In this document: one piece after another, positions 1-9,300 of the stretch
Numbering within the stretch: position 1 is the stretch's first letter
Layout of the letters: each line of letters begins with the position of its first letter
Source of the DNA: Saprospiraceae bacterium
GTDB taxonomy: Bacteria > Bacteroidota > Bacteroidia > Chitinophagales > Saprospiraceae
Direction: 5' to 3'
Assembly: GCA_016714785.1 (NCBI GenBank)
Contig: JADKCC010000016.1
Span: forward strand, 101,101 to 165,100
DNA length: 64,000 nt
Translations under genes and position numbers: made by a program
Notes under the pieces: model-generated
Told to the model about the DNA's origin: nothing
Database searches by the model: none
What the model saw: the letters and a program-made list of their open reading frames with translations, nothing else

Positions 1-373
1 TGTTTTCTGTTACATGATCGTACGGAAATATTTGATCTGGAAGGAATTCACTATCGTAGGTAGGTGTAGTACCTCCTAACATAATATGACCTGAATACTC
101 TTTGTCTTGTGCCTGAAGGGAGTCAATATCTTTCGTCAATTTGCCAGTGCAGACTATAAGCAGACCTGTCGCTAATGGATCAAGTGTACCTGCATGGCCT
201 ACTTTTATTTTTTTTATTCCTAAGGTATGCCTTATTTTTCCTCTTATTTTATTGACCACATCAAATGATGTCCAACCTATAGGTTTGTCAATGAGTAGTA
301 CCGTTCCAGCCAAAAAATCTGCCTTAAGGTGCGACTTTGCTTTATCATAAATCAGATCAGTTGAAATATGCAT
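1..373 (-). CDS. truB: tRNA pseudouridine(55) synthase TruB, N-terminal part (runs off the window)
   Basis: This gene makes pseudouridine 55 in the T-loop of tRNAs in the cytoplasm. Reading the minus strand from an ATG at 373 gives about 124 residues open to the window edge. It contains the TruB landmarks LLIDKPIGWTSFDVV and, further on, GHAGTLDPLATGLLIV, where the Asp of GTLDP is the catalytic residue of the family. The start overlaps the 3' end of uppP by 17 nt, so the two are probably co-transcribed and translationally coupled. ftsX, DUF3098, uppP and truB on one strand form a neighbourhood I know from other Bacteroidota. The C-terminal half, including any PUA-like domain, lies outside the window. 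Confidence 0.93.
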   Translation of the reverse strand, partial: MHISTDLIYDKAKSHLKADFLAGTVLLIDKPIGWTSFDVVNKIRGKIRHTLGIKKIKVGHAGTLDPLATGLLIVCTGKLTKDIDSLQAQDKEYSGHIMLGGTTPTYDSEFLPDQIFPYDHVTEN

Positions 374-1154
374 ACGTAACTCCTGCCAAACCGATGATGA
401 TACAATACCAAGCAAAATACTTTAATTGGCTTTTTCTAACTATGGCGATCATCCAAGTACAAGCAAATGCACCTGATATAAAAGCAGCTACAAATCCAAC
501 AGACAGAGCGGGCAAAGATATTGTGCTTGATGAAAAATCTCCATCCATCAAGTCTTTAGCAATTTTGCCAAAAATCAAGGGTACCACCATCAAAAACGAA
601 AACTTGGCTGACTTGGCTCTGTCAATACCTAATAATACGGAGGTAGAGATCGTGGCTCCTGAACGCGATATACCTGGCGTAATGGCAATGGCTTGTGCTA
701 TCCCTATTTTTAATGCGTTAAGGTAGGTGATATCTTTATTTGTATATGCAGCTCTATCTGCTAAAAAGAGTAGTAAACCTGTTACAATCAACATGGCACA
801 TACCAACATAATGTTTTGTGAAAAAAGTGCTTCCAATTCTTTTTCAAAAAATAAACCAACAACAGCTGCGGGAATCATTGAAAGTATAATTTTAAAGACA
901 AATTGTTTTTCTTCATTATCACCTTTGCTGAAAAACTGGGTAATGATCGTTGATATGTCTTTTCTGAATACAAAAACCGTAGCTAAAGCAGTACCAAAAT
1001 GGAGTACCACGGTCATCAAAAGACTATCTTTGGGTAGCGCTTCGTCTCCCAATATAAATTTAGCAAGTTCCAGATGACCACTGCTACTTACAGGTAAAAA
1101 CTCTGTCAAGCCTTGTATAATTCCTAATACTAAGGCATTGAGTAAATCACTCAT
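357..1154 (-). CDS. uppP: Undecaprenyl-diphosphatase (UppP/BacA)
   Basis: This integral membrane enzyme dephosphorylates undecaprenyl pyrophosphate and so recycles the lipid carrier for peptidoglycan and O-antigen synthesis. The 265-residue protein matches the usual family length. Two signature regions are visible: residues 14-27 with QGLTEFLPVSSSGH (the Q/E-xxx-E and SSGH active-site elements) and residues 160-166 PGISRSG with the conserved Arg164. The rest is mostly hydrophobic helices. The gene follows DUF3098 by 27 nt and overlaps truB, which points to one minus-strand transcript. Confidence 0.96.
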   Translation of the reverse strand: MSDLLNALVLGIIQGLTEFLPVSSSGHLELAKFILGDEALPKDSLLMTVVLHFGTALATVFVFRKDISTIITQFFSKGDNEEKQFVFKIILSMIPAAVVGLFFEKELEALFSQNIMLVCAMLIVTGLLLFLADRAAYTNKDITYLNALKIGIAQAIAITPGISRSGATISTSVLLGIDRAKSAKFSFLMVVPLIFGKIAKDLMDGDFSSSTISLPALSVGFVAAFISGAFACTWMIAIVRKSQLKYFAWYCIIIGLAGVTYAYFN

Positions 1155-1181
1155 AATTGGGTAAGGTTGGGTAAGGATTTC

Positions 1182-1484
1182 TTATTTTTTGATGAAGATA
1201 GCATAAACATTGACTGCCAATCCTGTTAAGATAACTATTGGAGCCAGCGTAATGCGTCTAAAACTGTAAATTAGGGATTCATCCCAGACATCGGGTGATG
1301 GCATGTGTCCGCCAGACATTAATCCCATTCCTATGAAAATTAGCGCTACACCAATTCCAATAAATAAGTAGTTCTTCTTTCCGAATAAAAGGTCTGAATT
1401 AATAGGTGTTGATGCAATGGGTGATGAAGCAATTGAATCGCTACTTACATCCACTCGTCGGGTATATCCTTTTTCCTTGGCCAT
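1182..1484 (-). CDS. DUF3098 family small membrane protein
   Basis: This is a 100-residue protein with a polar N-terminus (about 33 residues) followed by two membrane helices, around residues 38-60 and 78-98. Between them lies the short segment SGGHMPSPDVWDESLIYSFRR. I recognise the FGKKNY start of the domain and the PSPDVWDESLIYSFRR region as DUF3098, a family confined largely to Bacteroidota and usually found between ftsX and uppP. Its molecular function is unknown. The position suggests an envelope or division-linked role, but that is inference. It lies directly upstream of uppP. Confidence 0.85.
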   Translation of the reverse strand: MAKEKGYTRRVDVSSDSIASSPIASTPINSDLLFGKKNYLFIGIGVALIFIGMGLMSGGHMPSPDVWDESLIYSFRRITLAPIVILTGLAVNVYAIFIKK

Positions 1485-1791
1485 AATAGAGTAAAATTTA
1501 TTTAGAAATGCAAAATTACATAATATACGAAATTATGGTATCTTTTATTGAATATATTATAAGAAAAGTTAAAGTTTCCTTTTTCTGAAGAACATTTATG
1601 AGTCAATGATGTCTCATATAATGGCCTAAAATGAATAGCATTTTCCGATAGAATTTTGGAATTTGTTTAAGTCGAATTACCAAGTATTGCTATAGTACTC
1701 ATTACTTAAGGATACTAAACTGAGTGAAATTTGTCTCCCAAATGACAAAACCCTACAATATCTTATTACGATTTAAATATGAACATATATA
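1485..1791. other. Divergent intergenic region between DUF3098 and the CotH gene
   Basis: This AT-rich stretch of about 300 bp separates two divergent genes. Apart from the candidate -7 box at 1511-1518 I see no conserved ORF, hairpin or repeat. Confidence 0.5.
1511..1518 (-). promoter_or_regulatory. Candidate -7 box for DUF3098-uppP-truB
   Basis: On the minus strand this reads TAATTTTG, matching the Bacteroidota -7 consensus TAnnTTTG, 27 nt upstream of the DUF3098 start codon. No clear TTTG was seen about 20 bp further upstream, so the call rests on one box only. Confidence 0.35.
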
Positions 1792-4416
1792 TTGTGCGAA
1801 ATTTTAAAATTGAACCATGAGAATAATATTCCCTATATTTTTTTATTTCTTACAATTGGATCTTTTGGTCAGATTGTTATCAATGAATATTCTGCATCAA
1901 ATTTAAGGATGTTTACTGACGACTTTGGAAAGTATGAAGATTGGATTGAGTTATATAACAAAAGCGAAACTCCTGTTGATCTTTCAGGTTGGTATCTGTC
2001 TGACAAAAACAACAAACCTAAGAAATGGAAACTACCGAATGGCACAGTACTACCACCAAAAGGATATTTTGTATTCTATGCGTCAGGCAGAGATTTGGTC
2101 ACAGATACTTCATTTCATACTAATTTCAAATTTACCCAATCAAATAAGGATGAATTTGTTGTATTGGCCAATACAAGTGGTACGATCATCGAATCCACAC
2201 CATTGAGATTGACACAACTACATCATTCAGTTGCCAAATCGATGGATGGTGGCGATAATTGGGAAATATGTACTGAACCTACACCAGGATATGCCAATAT
2301 TACCAGTAGCATGTATAAAGATTATGCTTCTACTCCTATCATTAATGGTATTGCTGGATTTTATAAAGATTCGGTTATAGTTGCTGTTTCCAATAATGGT
2401 GAAGAGACCATTCGATATACCCTTGATGGCTCCATTCCAACGGATTCGTCTGAGATATACTCATTCAATTTGATTATTAAAGAAAATGCAGTGCTTAGTG
2501 TAAGAAGTTTTTCTGATGATGAAAATATTTTTCCTGGATTTACAGATTTTAAAAGTTTTTTTATCAATGAGCCACCAAGTAGCTTACCTATTATTTCTAT
2601 AGGAGCAGGCAACGATTTGATCGAACTAGCCAATGGGGATAGGGAAAAGGAACCCATTGGGTCATGTGAAGTATTTTCTAAAGAGGGTGTTTTCTTAAGT
2701 AAATCATTTGGCGAATTGGATCGACACGGACAAGACAGTTGGATCAATGACCAACGAAGCTTGGATTGGATCAGTAGAGATGAAATGGGGCACGATTCAG
2801 GATTAAAGCAAAAGCTTTTTACCTATTCTAATAGAGATGAATATCAACGCATAATATTACGAGCATCAGGTGATGACAATTACCCAGCTGTAAATGATAA
2901 CGAACATCAAGGAAGTACCCATGTAAGAGATGAATATGTACACTGCTTGGTTCAGAAATCAGGAATGGAAATGGATATAAGAGCGTCAGAAAGATATCTG
3001 GTCTATCTTAATGGTGAGTATTGGGGCGTTTATGCCATAAGAGAAAAGCCCGATGACCATGATTATACTCAGCATACTTATGATCAAGATAAATATGATC
3101 TTCAGTTTTTAAAAACATGGGGATCATCTTGGGCAGAATATGGCGATGCCAAAGCTATCCAGGATTGGGAAAAATTTAGAAATTATATATTAAATGAAGA
3201 TGTTAGCAAATCTGATGTGTATAGCAAAATAAACAATGAACTGGATGTGGTGAGTCTAATGGATTACATGATAGTAAATCTTACTTGTGTTTCTTCTGAT
3301 TGGTTAAATTATAATACTGGATGGTGGAGAGGTCTTAATCCGACTGGAGGACATAAAAAATGGGGATACGTGATGTGGGACAATGATGCCACTTTTGATT
3401 ATTATATCAATTATTCAGGAGTACCAGATATCTCTCCCAATGCCAAAGCATGTGATATTGAAGATATCAGCAATTACATGGATGAATTCTTCCCTATAGA
3501 TACTACGTTGGTTGAGATTCCACCGGACTCTTTTTACTTTGAAGGTATGTGGCAATACATCGAAGGTGACACATTTACGATATATCCTGATGTTGGCAAA
3601 CATGAGAAAATATTCTTGAAGTTATTGGACCAAAATGAAAACTTCAAAAATCTCTATTTTGCGAGATATGCAGATATGTTAAATACCACTTATAGCTGCG
3701 AGTCTATGCTCTTTCTATTGGATAGCATGGTAAACATAATACGTCCAGCAATGCCTAGGCAAATAAGTAGATGGGGAGGCAGTATGAATGAATGGGAAAG
3801 AAATGTTAAGCGATTAAGAGATTTTGTATCCCAAAGGTGTGCAAGGGTAGGGAATGGATTAAAATCATGTTACAATCTGGCAGGGCCATATAATATTACC
3901 ATAACCACTTTCCCTCCAAATCAGGCAGATATTAAGTTGAATACCCAACGACACAAAGCGCTACCATGGCAAGGAAACTATTTTGGAAATATGACCAATA
4001 ATGTAGAAGTCTTACCTTTTGACGGAAAAAAGTTTTTATATTGGAGAAGCGCAAGTGGTAAATCTAAGTTTAAATCACCTAATTTGATAATGACCGATGT
4101 TGAATTTGCGGCCAACGACACGCTGGTTGCTGTTTTTGAGGGAGCGGTGAGTATTGATGAGTTTGCATCGCTCACTACAAGAGTAGCACCCAACCCAGCC
4201 AATGATATCGTAAATATTGTTTTTTCAGAAATTAACCAGGGATTAGTAGCTTATGAAATATTAACATCAGAAGGTAAAATGATCCTTTCATCATCCCAAA
4301 CGATTGAAAATCATACCCTTACTATCCCAGTAGCAGATTTGAATGTAGGTGCCTATATTTTAAGTATAAGTTCACATTTAGGAAATGCTAGGACAAAACT
4401 GATAATAATGCGGTAG
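1792..4416 (+). CDS. Secreted CotH-kinase-like protein with lamin-tail domain and T9SS sorting domain
   Basis: This is a large exported protein. Domains in order are: signal peptide; lamin-tail domain (about residues 25-120, INEYSASN and EDWIELYNKSETPVDLSGW); a chitobiase/hexosaminidase C-terminal-like segment (about 170-255, RYTLDGSIPTDSS); a CotH-like kinase region (about 300-700, with YLNGEYWGVYAIREKPDDHD and YVMWDNDATFDY); and a T9SS type A sorting domain (about 795-874, starting ARVAPNPAND-like). CotH proteins can phosphorylate proteins with ATP; the substrate here is unknown. In-frame initiation would need a TTG at 1792. An ATG at 1817 opens a much better signal peptide (MRIIFPIFF) that joins the frame if the 7-T run at 1838-1844 is one base short. 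The gene sits in opposite orientation inside an otherwise minus-strand envelope cluster. Confidence 0.85.
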   Translation: MCEILKLNHENNIPYIFLFLTIGSFGQIVINEYSASNLRMFTDDFGKYEDWIELYNKSETPVDLSGWYLSDKNNKPKKWKLPNGTVLPPKGYFVFYASGRDLVTDTSFHTNFKFTQSNKDEFVVLANTSGTIIESTPLRLTQLHHSVAKSMDGGDNWEICTEPTPGYANITSSMYKDYASTPIINGIAGFYKDSVIVAVSNNGEETIRYTLDGSIPTDSSEIYSFNLIIKENAVLSVRSFSDDENIFPGFTDFKSFFINEPPSSLPIISIGAGNDLIELANGDREKEPIGSCEVFSKEGVFLSKSFGELDRHGQDSWINDQRSLDWISRDEMGHDSGLKQKLFTYSNRDEYQRIILRASGDDNYPAVNDNEHQGSTHVRDEYVHCLVQKSGMEMDIRASERYLVYLNGEYWGVYAIREKPDDHDYTQHTYDQDKYDLQFLKTWGSSWAEYGDAKAIQDWEKFRNYILNEDVSKSDVYSKINNELDVVSLMDYMIVNLTCVSSDWLNYNTGWWRGLNPTGGHKKWGYVMWDNDATFDYYINYSGVPDISPNAKACDIEDISNYMDEFFPIDTTLVEIPPDSFYFEGMWQYIEGDTFTIYPDVGKHEKIFLKLLDQNENFKNLYFARYADMLNTTYSCESMLFLLDSMVNIIRPAMPRQISRWGGSMNEWERNVKRLRDFVSQRCARVGNGLKSCYNLAGPYNITITTFPPNQADIKLNTQRHKALPWQGNYFGNMTNNVEVLPFDGKKFLYWRSASGKSKFKSPNLIMTDVEFAANDTLVAVFEGAVSIDEFASLTTRVAPNPANDIVNIVFSEINQGLVAYEILTSEGKMILSSSQTIENHTLTIPVADLNVGAYILSISSHLGNARTKLIIMR

Positions 4417-4449
4417 TTACAACATACATTGTAAAAAGTGGAAGGAAAA

Positions 4450-5292
4450 TCATCTACCTTCTTTTCGTAAAAAACGATGGATGATGGCATTAGTTGTGCC
4501 AAACTGAATAAAAAATGCAGCGATCATACTAATGGCAATAGTTAGTCCGACATATTTCCACTGGATGATCTCTGCAAAGATACTATTGCTTTGGATCAAA
4601 TAAGCACACAACCCACCAATGAATAATACAACAGTTAAAACGGCTTTGGATGACATCCAGAAGGCCGCTTTTAAGTAAGGTTTCTTAATAAAGCTATTTT
4701 CTGCTCCTACCATCTGCATGGTCTTTATCTCTTTGATATCACTGTACAAAGTAAGTTGGATCGTATTAAAGATGATCGCTAATGCCAAAATGATAAAACA
4801 AAAAGCTAAAATTAAAATGCCTGCAGAAACCTTGTCAAGGTTAGTTTTGACGGCATCCACGCTTTCGTTTTCATAATAGAGTCCTATTACACCTTTTTCC
4901 AATTCAATATTGGTCTTTATCTCTTTGATTGTTTTTTCACTATAAGATGCACTCTCCAAATTGAATTTGATCAAATCTCTAAAAGGATTTTCTTCATTTG
5001 ACTGTGAAATATTTAGTTCTTTGGACATCATTTCGAGTGCAGAGGCTTTATCAAGAAAAATAACGGATGATGGGATAACGCCTTCGTACGCTGAAATTAT
5101 TTTTTGGAGATTTGAGATTTGGCCGGAAGGAAGGTTTTCTTCCAATTCAACCAATATATTAATATTTTCTTTGACAATATTAGTGATATTATTAGAATGA
5201 AAAAATATGAGTAAAAAGAGCGATATAAGGACTAATACGATAGATGTGGACATGGTAGCATAAAACTGCGTGGGCTTTCTGTTTTTGGACAT
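4450..5292 (-). CDS. ftsX: Cell division protein FtsX
   Basis: FtsX is the permease half of the FtsEX complex, which activates peptidoglycan hydrolases at the septum. The 280-residue protein has the expected layout: a short cytoplasmic N-terminus, TM1 (about residues 15-36), a roughly 120-residue extracytoplasmic domain with the VELEENLPSGQISNLQ region, then three more TM helices (about 160-275) with the FtsX/MacB-type IKTMQMVGAENSFI loop. The start MSKNRKP is preceded by a good -7 box. DUF3098, uppP and truB would normally follow directly; here a convergent CotH gene intervenes. ftsE is not in the window, which is usual for Bacteroidota. Confidence 0.9.
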   Translation of the reverse strand: MSKNRKPTQFYATMSTSIVLVLISLFLLIFFHSNNITNIVKENINILVELEENLPSGQISNLQKIISAYEGVIPSSVIFLDKASALEMMSKELNISQSNEENPFRDLIKFNLESASYSEKTIKEIKTNIELEKGVIGLYYENESVDAVKTNLDKVSAGILILAFCFIILALAIIFNTIQLTLYSDIKEIKTMQMVGAENSFIKKPYLKAAFWMSSKAVLTVVLFIGGLCAYLIQSNSIFAEIIQWKYVGLTIAISMIAAFFIQFGTTNAIIHRFLRKEGR

Positions 5293-5309
5293 GGCAAAGT
5301 ATTATAAGG

Positions 5310-5317
5310 CAAAGATA
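5310..5317 (-). promoter_or_regulatory. -7 box (TATCTTTG) upstream of ftsX
   Basis: On the minus strand this reads TATCTTTG, an exact TAnnTTTG match, 18 nt upstream of the ftsX start. No convincing -33 TTTG was seen. Confidence 0.45.
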
Positions 5318-5461
5318 GGCTATTTTCTTAAAATGTAGCAGTCCAACTAAGAATGGTGTGTATAATAAATTGCACAAATTTGGCTAAATCTTAAATGACT
5401 TGCTGGAAAAATAATATGAAATTATAATGTTAATACATTGAGATTCCTTACATACGTTCGG

Positions 5462-5553
5462 AATGACAGGGTCGGCAGTAGTGTCGGGGAGACGAGGCAT
5501 CGGCAGAGCCGCATTGCCTCGTCTCCCATACTCCTCATCAGAGAGCTGTCATT
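5462..5553. repeat. Large palindromic element (REP-like)
   Basis: A perfect 13-bp stem (GGGAGACGAGGCA at 5487-5499 with its complement at 5515-5527) encloses a second small hairpin (CGGC 5501-5504 with GCCG 5508-5511). AATGACA (5462-5468) also pairs with TGTCATT (5547-5553). The right side continues into TGTCATTTCGACC followed by GGGAGAAA, a motif I know as a dispersed repeat in Bacteroidota. It resembles a REP/BIME-type mobile palindrome more than a terminator, because no T-run follows. Short ORFs across it are artefacts of the palindrome. Confidence 0.6.
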
Positions 5554-5652
5554 TCGACCATAGGGAGAAAACTCAAACCCTACTCCTGCTTACATTCCGA
5601 ACCCTACCTTTTTTCAAACTGCATAGGTTAGAAATTCTTGGATATTTGTCGT

Positions 5653-5812
5653 TAGGGCTTGGATAACAAATTTCAACATAAGGAATGGTGAAGCCGTGCG
5701 CTTTTGCCAATTTTACCTTTGGCTGACCACTTTTGTTTCTTCATCACTATGCTTGTTTTTGACGATATCCGTTAAACTTTCCAAAATATAGCTGACTTTT
5801 CAGCAGCCCCTA
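5653..5812. repeat. MITE-like repeat, copy C (degraded left end)
   Basis: The right end at 5800-5812 reads, on the minus strand, TAGGGGCTGCTGA and matches the terminal inverted repeat of the copy at 27 kb. The preceding about 60 bp (the CCGTTAAACT region and AATATAGCTGACTTTT) is nearly the same as 27365-27438. A weaker left end TAGGGCTTG is at 5653-5661. It is non-coding and short, as expected for a non-autonomous element. Confidence 0.55.
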
Positions 5813-6344
5813 ATTAAAATATGCAATTTGTTACACACCTAAGAATGGTGAGTGAGAATTTGTGGTTTAATACTGACTTACTTCTCATTAATATACATTG
5901 GAGCATTTCGATATAGTGTAAGAAAAATCATGGGAATTACTGATAGCAAAAGAACGAAATAGGGTGAATAAATAAATGGAAACCCTGAAAGAACCAAGCT
6001 TTATATAAATTTGTAAAAAAAATAAAAAAAAAATAAAAAAAATTATGAAATCTATATTTGTCGTTACTCAATTGATATGTCAATTATTAAATATTATTGA
6101 AAAAAATAATGTGATTTTCATATTAAAATCTCCTTTAATATAAGATTGAGTTTGGTCTGAAATTTGAATTTGTATGTTGGTATGAAGATCAGATTTACCA
6201 GATTCATCAGGAAATGGTAGATAAAATCTGAATGCGTTAACCATTTTTTACACAAGATAATACCAGTAGGTACCATTGGGTATTTGCTGTCAATTATAAA
6301 CATTTTTTTAAGCAATTACGAATTTTTACAAAATCCATCAATCG
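5813..6344. other. AT-rich upstream region of the giant T9SS gene
   Basis: About 530 bp of very AT-rich sequence with long A runs around 6015-6045. No conserved coding potential or hairpin was recognised. It presumably holds the promoter and leader of the 6345 gene. Confidence 0.4.
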
Positions 6345-9300
6345 ATGAAGAACCCATTACTTAAACACTTTTTCTACCGGATCAGCGATTCAGGTATGAA
6401 GGCACTCACCACCACTATGATGTGTGTATTATTCGTGGGAAGTATGATAGCACAAGCACCTCCTGTTAACAAAACAGAATGTAAGTGTCTCAACAATTCC
6501 ACTAATGGTACTAACGGACAATATCTAGACTCGTTCGCTATTGTCACTGGTATTCCAGGTCAAAACTGGAGGTTAGTAGGGCCAATTTCAGGATTTTACC
6601 ATCCATCGTCTCCACCGCCTCCAGCAAATCCTATCCTTTACATCACTAATACTGAGATACCTGAGACTAGTACTCCAGGTACTTATGCTATTAAGGGTCT
6701 AAGGGTATCGGGGCAACCTTGGAGCGTAAGGATTCGCAACTTGTCCAATAATTTTGAACAAGAAATTCATGCTATCCAATCATGCACCTATCCGAACTTA
6801 GCTATTGGCGGTGACGTGAATGTGTGTGCTGGTTCATCAGAATTGTACAATTTACCTGCTGGTTCTTACTCAAACCTAGTGTGGACGTTGCCTTCGGGAG
6901 CAACTTCTGGCGTTCAGGGCAATCCACTTACTTACAATTATACGGTAACATGGGGGCCAACTTATGGTCGTTATTCTTTTGGTGTCACAGGATTAGCTAG
7001 TTCTTTTGCTGGACAAACACAAGGATGTAGGTTCGCTTCATCAAAGGTTGTGGATGTAGTAGATCCTAGACCATACACTACGATAAGGGGTGATTTAGGA
7101 AATTGCTTGGGTGCTACCGAAACCTACACCATTGCAGCTACTACCTCTCAGTTAGAGGCAGCAAGTATTGTGTGGGGAGTGTACTCAGACCCTGCAGCGC
7201 TAGTACCTGCTGTACCAAGTATCTTGTTGTCTGTAGGTTCTATCAATTCTAAAACGATTACTTGGCCAAGCGCGCCGGGTGTTTATTATTTGGCAGTGAG
7301 AGGAAATTTCAGAATCAATAATACTTCTGACTACTGTTCATTTTTAGATATTCAAAGGATCGACATCGTCAATGAAGTGACTACTTCTTTGGCATGTAAT
7401 AACTTGGTTCAACTCTCTATGAACCCAAGTTGTGAATTATATTTTAACCCAGATCAATTTTTGGAAGCACAAACATTTCCAAATTCTTCTTATGATATTA
7501 TCATTAGAGATATCCAAAAAGATACGATCATACCAAATGGTACATTGGGATACAAATATATCGGAAAGACACTTGAAATAAAAGTAATCCATGAGTGTTC
7601 TGGCAATTCGTGCTGGGGCTATGCTAAGATAGAAGATAAATCTATACCTGATTTAGTATGCCCTACTGATAAAATAGTGACTTGTGAACAAGTTTCTAAT
7701 CTCATCATTACAGGATATCCTACTTTCCCAGTCGGTACCACTATTTCGCCCATTTTAGGCACTTCAAATAGATGGACACTTTATGGATATGACAGATGTA
7801 GTAATGTGACTTTGAGTTTTGACGATAAAGTGACAGTAGAAACTTGTGCTGGGCCATACAGTTCTGTGATAGAACGAACTTGGTCTGTAACAGATGGGTC
7901 AGGAAATATTTCGTCTTGTGTTCAATCTATAAGTGTTCAAAGAGCTAGTATTTTAGATGTTCGATTTCCAGACCACTATGATAGTGCAACAGGCCCCAAT
8001 GCCAGCTTAGAAGCTTGTGGTGTATGGCCTAAAGTACCTTATTTAGTCAATGGTATAGAACAAACCTATACTCTAGGCGGAAAAGTGTATAGAGATTCTG
8101 TGCCTTCACCTGCTTATACAGGTTATCCATTAGGCACTACCTGTTTAAAATCATCGGTTTCTTATGTTGATAAAAAGATATTGTTATGTAATACTTATAA
8201 TACATACAAACTGATAAGAAAGTGGACAGTGATAGATCATTGTGCAGCGGATCCAAATAAGATTAGAGAAATGAATCAGCTAATTACCGTCATGGATACC
8301 CAAAAGCCTACCTTGACAGCTCCCGCTGATATTACCACTTCAGGTGCATCTGTGGCTGCAAGATTGTTTACATCAGAGCATAAATGTACTGCAGATTGGG
8401 CTGTAAGAGCACCAATAGTTATTAATGACTGTACTACGGCAACTTGGGATGTCAGTTTCATTGTTGCTGACAACACTGGAGCAGCTCCTGTAAATTCAAT
8501 TTATGTAAAAAAATATGGTGAAACAGAAGTAACAGGTGTTTATCCAAATTTCGTAATCAAAAATTTATCTGCAGGTTACACTTGGGTAAAATATACTGCG
8601 ACAGATCTTTGTGGTAATACAACTGATGCTTTTACAGAAATATTGGTAGTAGATAATCAACCACCAACACCAGTATGTGACAAAAACAGTATTATTGCTA
8701 TAGGAGCTAATGCAGAAGCTTATGCAGGAGTTTTGACTTTTGATGATGGAAGTCATGATAATTGTTCATTGAAGTGTATGAAAATTCGTCGAATGGACAA
8801 CCCTGTAGCGTGGAGCAGTTTACCTTGTGACAATCAATTGAAATTTACATGCAGCGACATTGGTAGGTCTATAATGGTTGAATTGTACGTAGAAGATAAT
8901 GTAGGACTTTTTAACACTTGTATGGTTGATGCCAAAGTGCAAGATAATATATTCCCTATCCTAACACCTCCATCCAGTGCAACAGCAAATTGTTATGAGG
9001 ATCTTACATCTTTAACAAGATTTGGTGCTGCAACCGTTACAGACAATTGTAGTGCAACCATTCGAGATTCGATCGTAAGGAATCTTAATGATTGTGGTTT
9101 AGGTACTATCACTAGATACTTTATAGCAACGGATGTTGCTGGCAATAGAGTAGTGAGAAGTCAATTGATCACCGTTGGTAATAATTTAGCTTTTAGTGCT
9201 AATGATATTGATTGGCCAGATACATATACAACTGATGTAAGTTGTCTAGCAGATTTAGACCCTAAAAAATTACCACTTGCTAATGCTGAACCAAGATATA

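Noticed and set aside
5463..5666. A 67-codon ORF across the palindrome
   Set aside because: It is produced by the palindrome; it has no family resemblance and no ribosome-binding context.
6118..6315. A 65-codon minus-strand ORF upstream of the giant gene
   Set aside because: Extremely AT-rich, low-complexity product with no recognisable motif.
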